Shown: positions 51,771 through 62,463 of the stretch, piece after piece
How positions within the stretch are numbered: the first letter of the stretch is position 1
Layout: each line of letters opens with the position of its first letter
Assembly: GCF_003626595.1 (NCBI RefSeq)
Contig: NZ_RBAK01000002.1
Span: 372,001 to 436,000 of the forward strand
Direction of reading: 5' to 3'
Length of the DNA: 64,000 nucleotides
Source of the DNA: Micromonospora endolithica
GTDB taxonomy: Bacteria; Actinomycetota; Actinomycetes; Mycobacteriales; Micromonosporaceae
The notes under the pieces: generated by a model
What the model was told of the DNA's origin: nothing
Seen by the model: only the letters and a program-made list of their open reading frames with translations
Database searches by the model: none
Program-made: the position numbers and the translations under genes

Positions 51771-52111
51771 ACCGCGCGTCGTCCTCTTCCACCGGCCCGG
51801 GAGCACCTGGGGGCGGACCGCGATCGGCCCCCACGGCCGCGGCAACGACTGTGAGGGCCGGTCAGCGACGAGTGCGCGTGGCTCGCGCAATCGAGGGGTG
51901 CGGGCCGGGCCGACCGGGCGTCGACCGCGTCACCCGAAGACGGGCCCACGTCGCGAATCGGCCGGTGCCGCACCGGTACGCTAGCGAATCGACGCAACTC
52001 ACCGCAAGAGTCTCCACTACGGACCGTCCGGCCACGACTGGTTCCTCCGACCGGCTGGCCTGCGGCGGGGCAGTTGCGGGCCGGTGAACGAGAAATGGCA
52101 CTCTGTCCGCC
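51771..52111. other. Intergenic region without a supported gene
   Basis: About 340 bases contain no clear hairpin or repeat. A 79-codon minus-strand frame at 51862-52101 has no ribosome binding site and low-complexity basic ends. CACTCT (52099-52104) lies 7 bases before the next GTG and is a possible leaderless -10. Confidence 0.35.
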
Positions 52112-52468
52112 GTGAGTTTCGATCTGAGCGTGTGGGCCCTGACTGACGGGGCGACGCCCGAGGACGTGCGGACAGCGGTACGGCAGTGCCGGCAGGGGCA
52201 GCACGTCGACCGCTACCCCGACCCGCGGGTGGTTCGGTTCTACCGGGCGATCACCGCGTCCTATCCGGACCGGCAGCCCACGGCGGACACCCCGTGGGCG
52301 GTGGCGCCGCTGCACGCGGCGCACGACCACGTGGAGCTGAACCTGCATCCGGACTGCGCGGACCAGGTGCTGCTCGACATCGAGCGGCTCGCCGGTGAGC
52401 ACGGGCTGATGCTGTTCGACGCCCAGGACGGCTCGGTCTACCCACCGCCGGCGCGCGTCAACACCTGA
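52112..52468 (+). CDS. Hypothetical protein, 118 residues
   Basis: I do not recognise a named family. It begins MSFDLSVWALTDGATPEDVR, with HVDRYPDPRVVRFY and a late HVELNLHPDCADQVLLDIERLA. The mix of strands and helices suggests a small globular cytosolic protein. It has no membrane segment or signal. The GTG lacks a ribosome binding site and follows CACTCT by 7 bases. It is convergent with serA. Confidence 0.6.
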   Translation: MSFDLSVWALTDGATPEDVRTAVRQCRQGQHVDRYPDPRVVRFYRAITASYPDRQPTADTPWAVAPLHAAHDHVELNLHPDCADQVLLDIERLAGEHGLMLFDAQDGSVYPPPARVNT

Positions 52469-52604
52469 CGTACCGCCCCGCCGAGGCCGCGCTTTCGGCG
52501 CTCGAGGCCGCCCTTTCCGGGAAAGAGGGCCCACGGCGCGCTTCGAGGCCGCTGTTCCCCGAGAGTGCGGCGATCCTGGATGGTGGCAGGGGTACCGACG
52601 ACGG

Positions 52605-52633
52605 GAGGGGCCCGGCGGATCGCCGGGCCCCTC
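52605..52633 (-). terminator. Terminator of serA
   Basis: A perfect 13-bp stem GAGGGGCCCGGCG/CGCCGGGCCCCTC with loop GAT lies 17 bases past the serA stop. No T run. Confidence 0.8.
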
Positions 52634-52650
52634 CTCGCGGTGCGTTCAGT

Positions 52651-54249
52651 TCACTCGTCGCGCAGGTCCGCCGCGCTGGCGGCGACCGCCCCGATCGAGT
52701 CGGCGGCCGAGGTGAGCAGGTCGGCGCCGAGCGCCTGGTCGACCGTGAGGGTCATCAGGGTCTCCCCGCCGGCCTCCCGGCGGGCCACCTGCATCGCGGC
52801 GATGTTGACGCCGGCCTCGCCGAGCAGCGTGCCGACGGTGCCCACCACACCGGGCCGGTCGACGTAGCGCAGGAAGACCAGGATGCCCTCCGCGCCGATC
52901 TCCACGTCGAAGCCGTCCACCTCGGTCAGCTTCAGGACGTCCCGGGTGCCGGCGGTGGCGACGGTGCCGGCGACGCTGACCGTGCGACCGTCGGGCAGCG
53001 CGCCCCGGACGGTGACCAGGTTCGGGTGGTCGACCGTCTCGACCTGGGTGGTCAGCGTGACATCGACCCCGCGCTCGGCGGCCAGGTGCGGCGCGTTGAC
53101 GTAGGTGACCTGCTCCTCCACCACCGAGCTGAACAGGCCCTTGGTGGCGGCGAGCTTGAGCACCGAGACGTCGTGGTTGACGATCTCGCCGCGTACCTCG
53201 ACGGTGACGCTGGCCGCGATGCCACCGGCGACGGCGGTGAAGGCCCGACCCAGCTTCTCGGCCAGCGGCAGCAGCGGCCGGACGTCCTCGGCCACGACGC
53301 CGCCGGCCTGCACGTTGACCGCGTCCGGCACGAACTCGCCCTGGAGCGCGAGCTTGACGCTCTTGGCGACGGCCAGCCCGGCCTTGTCCTGCGCCTCGGC
53401 GGTGGAGGCCCCCAGGTGCGGGGTGGCCACCACGTTGTCGAAGGCGAACAGCGGCGAGGACGTGCACGGCTCCTTGGCGTAGACGTCCACGCCGGCCCCG
53501 GCGACCCGCCCCTCGGCGATCGCGTCGGCGAGGGCCTGCTCGTCGACCAGGCCGCCCCGGGCGGCGTTGACGATCCGGACGCCCGGCTTGACGATCGCCA
53601 GTTCCTTCTCACCGATCAGGCCCACGGTCTCCGGGGTCTTCGGCAGGTGGATGGAGATGAAGTCGCTCTCCCGCAGCAGCTCCTCCAGGCCGACCAGGCG
53701 GACCCCGAGCTGGGCGGCGCGAGCCGGCTGGATGTAGGGGTCGTACGCGATCAGCCGGGTGCCGAAGGCGGCGATCCGGGATGCGAACAGCACGCCGATG
53801 CGGCCGAGGCCGACCACGCCGACGGTCTTGCCCTGGATCTCCACGCCGGTGTACTTCGACCGCTTCCACTCCCCCGCCTTGAGCGCGGCGCTGGCGCTGG
53901 CCGTGTTGCGGGCCACCGCGAGCAGCAGCGCGACGGCCTGCTCGGCGGCGGACACGATGTTGGAGGTGGGAGCGTTGACGACCATGACGCCCCGCGCGGT
54001 GGCGGCCGGCACCTCGACGTTGTCCAGACCGACGCCGGCCCGCGCGACCACCTTCAGCCGCGGCGCGGCGGCGACCGCCTCGGCGTCGATCTGGGTGGCG
54101 CTGCGGACGATGACCGCGTCGGCCTCGGAGAGCGCGGAGAGCAGGGCCGGGCGGTCGGTGCCGTCGACGTGACGGACGTCGAAGTCGTGGGCGAGCACCT
54201 CGATGGCGGCGGGAGCGAGTTCTTCGGCGATCAGTACGACAGGAGTCAT
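52651..54249 (-). CDS. serA: D-3-phosphoglycerate dehydrogenase
   Basis: SerA oxidises 3-phosphoglycerate, the first step of serine synthesis. The 532 residues have the NAD fold with VGVVGLGRIGVLFASR, NAARGGLVDEQAL and the catalytic His in ATPHLGAST. An intervening domain and a C-terminal ACT domain (about 455-532; ILVFLRYVDRPGVVGTVG) that senses serine follow, as in mycobacteria. The ATG follows GAGGACCA. It is unlinked in operon terms but lies among the ilv/leu genes. Confidence 0.97.
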   Translation of the reverse strand: MTPVVLIAEELAPAAIEVLAHDFDVRHVDGTDRPALLSALSEADAVIVRSATQIDAEAVAAAPRLKVVARAGVGLDNVEVPAATARGVMVVNAPTSNIVSAAEQAVALLLAVARNTASASAALKAGEWKRSKYTGVEIQGKTVGVVGLGRIGVLFASRIAAFGTRLIAYDPYIQPARAAQLGVRLVGLEELLRESDFISIHLPKTPETVGLIGEKELAIVKPGVRIVNAARGGLVDEQALADAIAEGRVAGAGVDVYAKEPCTSSPLFAFDNVVATPHLGASTAEAQDKAGLAVAKSVKLALQGEFVPDAVNVQAGGVVAEDVRPLLPLAEKLGRAFTAVAGGIAASVTVEVRGEIVNHDVSVLKLAATKGLFSSVVEEQVTYVNAPHLAAERGVDVTLTTQVETVDHPNLVTVRGALPDGRTVSVAGTVATAGTRDVLKLTEVDGFDVEIGAEGILVFLRYVDRPGVVGTVGTLLGEAGVNIAAMQVARREAGGETLMTLTVDQALGADLLTSAADSIGAVAASAADLRDE

Positions 54250-54511
54250 TGGTCCTCGTAGATGTCGTCAGAGCGGGCGGCGGGGCGGCGGGAAGCGACA
54301 CTGCGCCCCGCGCTGGTCCGCGCCATGGCCGTCAGGTGCCGGCTGCACACCTACCCGCGATCGTAGGGGGCGGGTTGACCGGCATGTTCCAGCACGCGGG
54401 GTGAGTGCCCTCACACAGCGTCGTCGCACGTGCGTCACCCGCCGTTCACCGGCGGCGGCGTGGCGGACGTGCGCTAGAACGGGGAGCCACGTCGCGCGAG
54501 AGGAGCAGTCG

Positions 54512-56197
54512 ATGTCGCTCGTGGTCCGGATCGCGCTCCTACGCCCGTTGGCCCGCATCCGTCCACGACGGTGGGGCCCACCGCTGGTCGAGGCGTTGGT
54601 CACCCGGTCCCACCTGGTGAGCGGACTGCCGGGCGGGACCGCCCGGCGGGCCGCCGCGGCCGAGGAGGCGGTGGCGTGGGGCCGGCGGCTCGTCGCGGCC
54701 CACCCCGAGCGGCACCGGGTGGCGCTGGCCCGCGCGCTGGTGGCCCAAGCGGGCGTGCCGGACGACCGCCCGATGGCCGATGCCGTCGCGCAGCTCACCG
54801 AGGCGATCGGGTACGTCGAGGACGTGCCCGACCGGGCCGCCCTGGTCGCGCTGGCCACCGCCCGTGGCCTGCTGGCCAGGAACCGCCACGCGACCGGCGA
54901 CGTCCGGGAGGCGCTCCGGCTGGCGCTCCGGGCCCGGACCACCTGGGCCGCGGCCGAGCCGCTGGGCCCGGACGAGCGGATGCGTCGGGCGGTGCCGTTG
55001 CTGGTGATCGGGGACTGCCGGACGACGCTGGCACACCCGGCGGCGGCCCTCGCCGTCCGGCAGCAGACGTGGGACACCTACCGCCAGCTCTCCCGCTGGC
55101 ATCGGCTGCGCTGGACGGCCGTCGGGGCGCGCGCGGCGGTGGACCTCGCCGACAGCCTGACCGCGACCGGCCGCCACCGGGAAGCCCTGGACCTGCTGGC
55201 CGCCTCCGCGCCGGACCGCGAGCTGCTGCGCTCCTTCGCGCCGGAGCACGGGCGCCCACTCGGCGTCGCCGCACTGCTGGTGGAGGCGGTCGGCCGGCGG
55301 GAGGCCGGCGAGGCGGAGCAGGCCGAGCGGGCCGCCGCCACCGCGGTCGACCAGGTGCGCCCGCTTGTCGACCGGGCTCCGGGCGTCGACAGCGGCACGT
55401 TGGCCGGCGCGCTGCGCGTCCACGGGCAACTCCTGCTCGCATCCGGGCGGCCGGACGACGGTGTCGCGCGGCTCGTCGAGGCGGTGGAGGCGGCCCGGGA
55501 CCGTAACGAGGTCGAACTGGCCCGGGCGCTGATCCCGCTGGCCGGGGAACACATCAGGGCCGGCCGGTGGGAGCAGACCGAGCCGCTGCTGGAGGAACTG
55601 CTCGCGGTCTGCCGCCAGGAGGAGGGCGAGCTGCCCGAGGTCTTCCGCCCGCTGCTGGTCGACGGTCTGCACCTGGTGCTGGCCGTGACCGCGTTCGCCC
55701 GCCCGGACGGCAGCACGGTGGCGCCGGACACGCGGGTGGCCGGGATGACCGGTGTGCGGGCCGGACGGGAGGCCGTGGCGCTGGCCCGGAAGCTGGCCAC
55801 GGCGGATCCGGTCCACCGCCCGACGCTGGGCCGGTCCCTGTTCGGCCTTGAGCGCGCCCTCGACCGGGCCGGTGACGTGGCGGGAGCGGCGGAGCTGCTG
55901 CGCGAGTGCGTTGCCGTCCGTCGGGAACTGTCCGCCGAGAACCCGGCGGCGCACCTGGCCGACCTCTCCCAGGCCCTGGGCAACCTCGGCAACCGGCTGC
56001 ACCGGCTCGGCCTGCTCGACGAGGCGCTGGAGGCGCACCGGGAATCGGTCGCGGTGATCCGCACGGTGGACAGCGGCCTGCCGCCGGCCGAGATCGCCAC
56101 CGCGTTACGCAACATGGCCCGCACCCTGGCCGCCCTGGACCGCGCCGGGGAGGCCGAGCGCGCGATCACCGAGGCCGACGCCCTGTTCGACACGTGA
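54512..56197 (+). CDS. Tetratricopeptide-repeat-type helical protein
   Basis: The 561-residue protein is almost wholly helical and Ala/Leu/Arg-rich, with repeats of TPR character throughout: AVAQLTEAIGYVEDVPDRAA, AGAAELLRECVAVRRELSAE, and LGNRLHRLGLLDEALEAHRE near the end. No enzymatic domain is visible. TPR proteins act as scaffolds; in actinobacteria similar proteins accompany signalling or effector modules, but none is adjacent. The ATG follows GAGAGGAGC. It is convergent with ilvC. Confidence 0.75.
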   Translation: MSLVVRIALLRPLARIRPRRWGPPLVEALVTRSHLVSGLPGGTARRAAAAEEAVAWGRRLVAAHPERHRVALARALVAQAGVPDDRPMADAVAQLTEAIGYVEDVPDRAALVALATARGLLARNRHATGDVREALRLALRARTTWAAAEPLGPDERMRRAVPLLVIGDCRTTLAHPAAALAVRQQTWDTYRQLSRWHRLRWTAVGARAAVDLADSLTATGRHREALDLLAASAPDRELLRSFAPEHGRPLGVAALLVEAVGRREAGEAEQAERAAATAVDQVRPLVDRAPGVDSGTLAGALRVHGQLLLASGRPDDGVARLVEAVEAARDRNEVELARALIPLAGEHIRAGRWEQTEPLLEELLAVCRQEEGELPEVFRPLLVDGLHLVLAVTAFARPDGSTVAPDTRVAGMTGVRAGREAVALARKLATADPVHRPTLGRSLFGLERALDRAGDVAGAAELLRECVAVRRELSAENPAAHLADLSQALGNLGNRLHRLGLLDEALEAHRESVAVIRTVDSGLPPAEIATALRNMARTLAALDRAGEAERAITEADALFDT

Positions 56198-56220
56198 CCG
56201 CTGGTCCGCACCAAACGGCG

Positions 56221-56260
56221 GCCGGCGACCCGACGCCGGGGAGAGCGTCGGGTCGCCGGC
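56221..56260. terminator. 16-bp perfect stem between the TPR gene and ilvC
   Basis: GCCGGCGACCCGACGC (56221-56236) pairs fully with 56245-56260 around loop CGGGGAGA. It probably ends transcription from both sides. Confidence 0.8.
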
Positions 56261-56273
56261 CGCTCGGGTGAGG

Positions 56274-57858
<1,585 letters not shown>

Positions 57859-59745
57859 TTAGATGTCATCCTCGTCGAAGACCGGGCGGACGCCACGGGC
57901 GAACATGATCTCGTCGTTGCTGGTGCCGGCGGCGACCATCGGCCACACCATCGCGTCCTTGCCGACCACGAAGTCGATGACCACCGGCGCGTCGTCGATC
58001 GCCATCGCCGCCTCGATCGTCTTGTCGACGTCGGCGGCGTTCTCGCAGCGCAGGCCGACGCACCCGAGCGCCTCGGCCAGCTTCACGAAGTCCGGGATGC
58101 GGTGCTTGTGGGTGCCCAGCTCGGTGTTGGAGTAGCGCTCGTTGTAGAAGAGCGTCTGCCACTGCCGCACCATGCCGAGGTTGCCGTTGTTGATGACCGC
58201 GATCTTGACCGGGATGCCCTCCAGGGCGCAGGTCGCCAACTCCTGGTTGGTCATCTGGAAGCAGCCGTCGCCGTCCACCGCCCACACCACCGTGTCCGGC
58301 TTGCCGACCTTGGCGCCCATCGCCGCCGGCACCGCGTAGCCCATCGTGCCGAGCCCGCCGGAGTTCAACCAGGTGTGCGGCTTCTCGTACGAGATGAACT
58401 GGGAGGCCCACATCTGGTGCTGGCCGACGCCGGCGACGTAGATGGCGTCCGGGCCGGCGATCTCGCCCAGCCGGCTGATCACGTACTGCGGGGAGAGCGT
58501 GCCGTCGGACGGCTCGTCGTAGCCGAGCGGGTAGCGCTCCCGCAGGTCGCGCAGCTGGGTCCACCAGTCCGACAGGTCGGCGGACCGGCCCGCCGCGTGC
58601 TCCACCGTGACCGCGGCGATCAGCTCGTCGATGACGTGCCGGGCGTCGCCCACGATCGGGACGTCGACGTGCCGGTTCTTGCCGATCTCGGCCGGGTCGA
58701 TGTCGGCGTGCACGATCGTGGCGTCCGGGGCGAACGAGTCCAGCTTGCCGGTGACCCGGTCGTCGAAGCGGGCGCCGAGCGCCACGATCAGGTCGGACTT
58801 CTGCAGGCCGTAGACCGCGGCGACGGTGCCGTGCATGCCCGGCATGCCCAGGTGCTGATCGTGCGAGTCGGGGAACGCGCCGAGCGCCATCAGCGTGGTG
58901 ACCACCGGGATGCCGGTCACCTCGGCCAGCTTGCGCAGCCCCTCGGTGGCACCGGCCTTGAGCACGCCGCCGCCGACGTAGAGCACCGGGCGGCGGGCGG
59001 TGGTCATCAGCCGGGCCGCCTCGCGGATCTGCTTGCCGTGCGGGTGCAGCGTCGGCCGGTAGCCGGGCAGGTCCAGCGTCGGCGGCCAGGCGAACGTGGT
59101 GGCCGCCTGGAGGACGTCCTTCGGGATGTCCACCAGGACCGGGCCGGGGCGGCCGGTGCTGGCCAGGTGGAACGCCTCGGCCAGCACCCGCGGGATCTCC
59201 TCGGCGCTCTGCACCAGGAAGTTGTGCTTGGTGATCGGCAGGGTGATGCCCTGGATGTCCGCCTCCTGGAAGGCGTCCGTGCCGATCGAGGGCCGCGCGA
59301 CCTGACCGGTGATCGCGACCATCGGCACCGAGTCCATGTACGCGTCGGCGATCGGGGTCACCAGGTTGGTCGCACCCGGCCCGGACGTGGCGATGCAGAC
59401 ACCGACCCGGCCGGTCGCCTGGGCGTAACCGGTCGCGGCGTGCCCGGCGCCCTGCTCGTGGCGGACCAGGATGTGCCGGACCGACGAGTCGTAGAGCGGG
59501 TCGTACGCCGGCAGGATCGCGCCGCCCGGGATGCCGAAGACGACCTCGACGCCGAGCGCCTCGAGAGACCGCACGAGCGAGCCGGCACCGGAGACCTGGG
59601 CCGGGGCGGGTGTGCGTACCGCCGGGACGGCCGGACCGGCCGCGGTGCGGGCGGCGCCGACGGGGTCGGTGGTGGTCGCCGGCTCGGCGGTGGCGCGGGC
59701 CCGCCGGGCGGAGTGGGCGAGTGTCTCGGGCGTGGGTCTCGTCAT
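57859..59745 (-). CDS. ilvB: Acetolactate synthase large (catalytic) subunit
   Basis: IlvB condenses pyruvate with pyruvate or 2-oxobutyrate using thiamine diphosphate, FAD and Mg. The 628 residues include a 50-residue Ala/Thr-rich start, then [20 protein letters not shown] with the catalytic Glu in [15 protein letters not shown]. The ThDP motif [15 protein letters not shown]...NNGNLG is in the last third. The ATG has only a weak GAAGG upstream. Expression is probably set by the leader peptide and terminator upstream. Confidence 0.97.
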   Translation of the reverse strand: MTRPTPETLAHSARRARATAEPATTTDPVGAARTAAGPAVPAVRTPAPAQVSGAGSLVRSLEALGVEVVFGIPGGAILPAYDPLYDSSVRHILVRHEQGAGHAATGYAQATGRVGVCIATSGPGATNLVTPIADAYMDSVPMVAITGQVARPSIGTDAFQEADIQGITLPITKHNFLVQSAEEIPRVLAEAFHLASTGRPGPVLVDIPKDVLQAATTFAWPPTLDLPGYRPTLHPHGKQIREAARLMTTARRPVLYVGGGVLKAGATEGLRKLAEVTGIPVVTTLMALGAFPDSHDQHLGMPGMHGTVAAVYGLQKSDLIVALGARFDDRVTGKLDSFAPDATIVHADIDPAEIGKNRHVDVPIVGDARHVIDELIAAVTVEHAAGRSADLSDWWTQLRDLRERYPLGYDEPSDGTLSPQYVISRLGEIAGPDAIYVAGVGQHQMWASQFISYEKPHTWLNSGGLGTMGYAVPAAMGAKVGKPDTVVWAVDGDGCFQMTNQELATCALEGIPVKIAVINNGNLGMVRQWQTLFYNERYSNTELGTHKHRIPDFVKLAEALGCVGLRCENAADVDKTIEAAMAIDDAPVVIDFVVGKDAMVWPMVAAGTSNDEIMFARGVRPVFDEDDI

Positions 59746-59829
59746 GGCGGTTCAGGCCTTCGGCTGGAGTGGGTGTGGCTGGGCGGTGCAACGCGGGCGG
59801 GGCCCGCGTCGAGCTGTTCCGACGGCAAC

Positions 59830-59859
59830 AAAAAAGCCCTCGTGCAGGATGCACGGGGC
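59830..59859 (-). terminator. Attenuator terminator of ilvBNC
   Basis: On the minus strand GCCCCGTGCA pairs with TGCACGAGGGC, with one bulged A, around TCC, and is followed by TTTTTTG. It lies about 85 bases before ilvB. Confidence 0.9.
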
Positions 59860-59860
59860 C

Positions 59861-59889
59861 AGCGCACTCTCGACGGAGGAGAGTGCGCT
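59861..59889 (-). promoter_or_regulatory. Pause or anti-terminator-linked hairpin in the ilvB leader
   Basis: An 11-bp perfect stem AGCGCACTCTC/GAGAGTGCGCT with a 7-base loop starts at the leader stop codon and ends one base before the terminator stem. This order is typical of ribosome-controlled attenuators. Confidence 0.8.
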
Positions 59890-59921
59890 CAGGTAAGTAC
59901 TCGCAGAGACCGGTAGGACAT
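59889..59921 (-). CDS. ilvB leader peptide (10 residues, Leu/Val codons)
   Basis: ATG TCC TAC CGG TCT CTG CGA GTA CTT ACC TGA encodes MSYRSLRVLT. It includes CTG, GTA and CTT, the latter two rare in this genome, so stalling at Leu or Val starvation is plausible. The ATG is 7 bases after CAGGCT, and TTGACT lies 17 bases further up, a good promoter. The leader is therefore probably leaderless. It starts 4 bases beyond the stop of the GGDEF-EAL gene. Confidence 0.85.
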   Translation of the reverse strand: MSYRSLRVLT

Positions 59922-59925
59922 GCGG

Positions 59926-62352
59926 TCAAGCCTGACGCATCTCACGCGATGAGTCAACTGATCCCACATGCTGGTTAACGGATCTTCCGTATTCACCCGT
60001 TCGGGCACTCGCCGCGCCGCTCTGCCCCTGCTCGGGAGCGGTTTCCAGGGAACGCTGGACAGGCAGCGCCGGTAGCCGGCGGGGCACCGACGGGGGCGTC
60101 GCGCTGGGCGGCGCGGAGACCGGGACGGGACGGGCGCCGGGCGAGGTGGCCGCCTCCAGCATCGCCTCCAGGTGCTCCGCGGGCACTCCCCAACCGAAGA
60201 GGGCGCCCTGCCCGAAACGGCAACCGGCGGCCACCACGGCGGCCAGCTCGGTGGGGGTGGTCACCCCCTCGGCGATGACCTCCAACCCGAGCTGGTGGCC
60301 GAGCCGCATGACGATGTCGACCATCGGCGCGAACGCCGGCCCGTCCCGGCCCACCGGGCGGACCGGCTCGTGCTCGGCGACCAGACTGTGGTCGATCTTG
60401 AGGATGTCGATCGGCAGGCGACGGAGCTGGCCCAGCGACGAGTAGCCGGCGCCGAAATCGTCCAGCGCGACCCGCACACCGGTGAGCCGCAGCGCGGTCA
60501 GCCGGCGGACCAGCTGGTCCAGGTCGGTGGCCACGGCGTGCTCGGTGACCTCCAGCACCAGCCGCTGCGGCGGCACGTGGTGGGCGCGCAGCGCCTCGGC
60601 GACCTGGACGACGTACTCCGGGGCGTGCAGCTCGCGCGGCGACACGTTCACCGACACCCACACGTCGTGGCCGTCGGCCAGCCACCGGGAGAGCTGGTGG
60701 CAGGCCTGGTGCAGGACCCAGGCGCCGAGCTGCGCGATCATCCCGCACTCCTCGGCGAGCGGGATGAACTCGTCGGGGCCGACCGTGCCCAGCTCCCGGT
60801 TGTGCCACCGGAGCAGCGCCTCCGCGCCGACCGGACGCACCGACGGCAGCGAGGCCACCGGCTGGAACGCCAGCCGCAGCTCGCCGCGGTCGATCGCGCC
60901 GCGCAGCTCGTGCTCGACGACGGTACGGCGGCGAAGCAGCTGGTCGTACGCGGCGTCGTAGCGCTCGATCCGGTTTTTCCCGCGCTGCTTGGCGTAGCGC
61001 AGCGCCAGGTCGGCGTGGCGTAGCAACAGCTCCACGTCGGGTTCGCCGGCCCACCCGGCGGTGCCGATGCTGACCGACAGGAAGACCGGGCCCTCCGGCT
61101 GGTCGTACGCCCCGTGCAGGAGCCCGAGCAACCGCTCGCCGACACGTTCGGCCTCGGTCTGCCCGCCGTGCATGAGCACCGCGAACTCGTCGCCGCCGAG
61201 GCGCGCCGCCACGTCGCCCGGGCGCAGGTTGCCGCGCAGCCGCCGCCCCACCTCGGCGAGCACCGCGTCGCCGACGTCGTGCCCGCGCATGTCGTTGACG
61301 TTCTTGAAGCCGTCCAGGTCAAGGCTGAGCAGCACGCAGTCGGTGCCCGCCCCGGCGCACCGGTGCAGGGCACGCAGCAGCCCCCGGCGGTTGGCCAGAC
61401 CGGTCAGCGGGTCGGTGTGGGCCAACTCGCGGAAGTGCGCCTCCCGCTCGGCCAGCCGGTCGGCGTACTTCCGGACGTCGTGCAGCGTCAGGTACTGCCG
61501 GGCCACCAGGGCGAACCCCTCCACGCTGCCGGCGACGATCCCCAGCGCGTCGAAACGGCCGTCCTGAACGAGGTGGTACATGGCCGAGGCGGCCATGGCG
61601 AACATGGGCAGCACCGCGTACTCGCCGTCGCGGCGGCTCACGTCGACGTCGAACCGGCACGGCGGGCCGAGGCTCCGGTCGGCGAACGCGACGGCGAGCA
61701 GCCCGGCGGCGAGCACCGCCGCGCCGGCCAGCGCCACACCGGGACCCGCCTGGCACAGGCCGGCCGCGATGCCCAGACCACCGATGGTGACCCCGGTGCC
61801 GCCGCCGGTCAGCGCGGCGAGCCGGCGTCGGGGCGCCGGGGCGCGGAAGACCACGATGAGGGTGAGCCCCGCGGTCAGGGCGGCGGCCACCGTGGCGAGC
61901 AGGATCGGCTGGCAGGCCACCGGGGTGGCGTCGCCGAGCAGCCGGGTCGGCCGGGAGAGGAGCACCCACCCGACGAACCACAGCGAGGTCGCCATGATCA
62001 GGCCGTCCAGGGCGAGCCGGAGCGCCGCGCCCGCGGTCGGGGCGACGCCGGGCAGCCGGAGCAGGCCGGCGCAGAACAGCAGGCCGCTCGCCGCGACACC
62101 GAGCGAGACCACCGAGGCCCAGCCGGTCCGGGGTACGTGTGCCTGGCCGTGGTGCCCGGCGGCGGTGAGCGCCACCACCAGCCCGACCAGCACGCTCACC
62201 AGCGCGAACACCGCGGCGGCGACGATCAGCAGGTATGCCTGCCGGTACTGCGGGGACCGACGCCGGGCGACACCGGCCAGCAGCACGGCGGCCACGGCGG
62301 CGCCAAGGCCGCTCAGCACCGCGACGGTGACCATGGCCGGGGAAGCGTGCAC
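59926..62352 (-). CDS. Membrane GGDEF-EAL protein (cyclic di-GMP turnover)
   Basis: The 808-residue protein has about eight N-terminal membrane segments (1-240). A GGDEF domain (about 310-465) has an intact RLGGDEFAVL motif near 384, and an EAL domain (about 475-735) has an intact GAEALLRW near 510 and DDFGAGYSSL. Both activities could be present. The Pro/Ser/Gln-rich tail (about 735-808) is likely disordered. The GTG chosen follows CACAGT by 7 bases; ATG six codons on (62334) is an alternative. Confidence 0.9.
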   Translation of the reverse strand: MHASPAMVTVAVLSGLGAAVAAVLLAGVARRRSPQYRQAYLLIVAAAVFALVSVLVGLVVALTAAGHHGQAHVPRTGWASVVSLGVAASGLLFCAGLLRLPGVAPTAGAALRLALDGLIMATSLWFVGWVLLSRPTRLLGDATPVACQPILLATVAAALTAGLTLIVVFRAPAPRRRLAALTGGGTGVTIGGLGIAAGLCQAGPGVALAGAAVLAAGLLAVAFADRSLGPPCRFDVDVSRRDGEYAVLPMFAMAASAMYHLVQDGRFDALGIVAGSVEGFALVARQYLTLHDVRKYADRLAEREAHFRELAHTDPLTGLANRRGLLRALHRCAGAGTDCVLLSLDLDGFKNVNDMRGHDVGDAVLAEVGRRLRGNLRPGDVAARLGGDEFAVLMHGGQTEAERVGERLLGLLHGAYDQPEGPVFLSVSIGTAGWAGEPDVELLLRHADLALRYAKQRGKNRIERYDAAYDQLLRRRTVVEHELRGAIDRGELRLAFQPVASLPSVRPVGAEALLRWHNRELGTVGPDEFIPLAEECGMIAQLGAWVLHQACHQLSRWLADGHDVWVSVNVSPRELHAPEYVVQVAEALRAHHVPPQRLVLEVTEHAVATDLDQLVRRLTALRLTGVRVALDDFGAGYSSLGQLRRLPIDILKIDHSLVAEHEPVRPVGRDGPAFAPMVDIVMRLGHQLGLEVIAEGVTTPTELAAVVAAGCRFGQGALFGWGVPAEHLEAMLEAATSPGARPVPVSAPPSATPPSVPRRLPALPVQRSLETAPEQGQSGAASARTGEYGRSVNQHVGSVDSSREMRQA
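59929..59957 (-). promoter_or_regulatory. ilvBNC promoter (TTGACT-17-CAGGCT)
   Basis: On the minus strand TTGACT (59952-59957) and CAGGCT (59929-59934) are spaced by 17 bases. The leader ATG is 7 bases past the -10. The promoter overlaps the last codons of the GGDEF-EAL gene. Confidence 0.75.
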
Positions 62353-62423
62353 GTCCCCAACTGTGCCGGATGCTCGCCCTCCGTGGGGGGTCGGGTGTGC
62401 ATCTGTTGAGACACGGCCCGTGC

Positions 62424-62456
62424 ACCGACCGGTCGGTCCGCCGGCGGTGCCAGACT
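62424..62456 (+). promoter_or_regulatory. Palindrome and -10 upstream of ilvD
   Basis: ACCGACCGGTCGGT (62424-62437) is a perfect 14-bp palindrome sharing CCGACCGGTCGG with the site at 15481. CAGACT (62451-62456) lies 7 bases before the ilvD ATG, so the message may be leaderless, with the palindrome near the -35. Confidence 0.45.
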
Positions 62457-62463
62457 GGTACAC

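Noticed and set aside
51862..52101. 79-codon minus-strand frame in the gap after the ApbE gene
   Set aside because: No ribosome binding site or -10 at leaderless spacing, and no recognisable motif.
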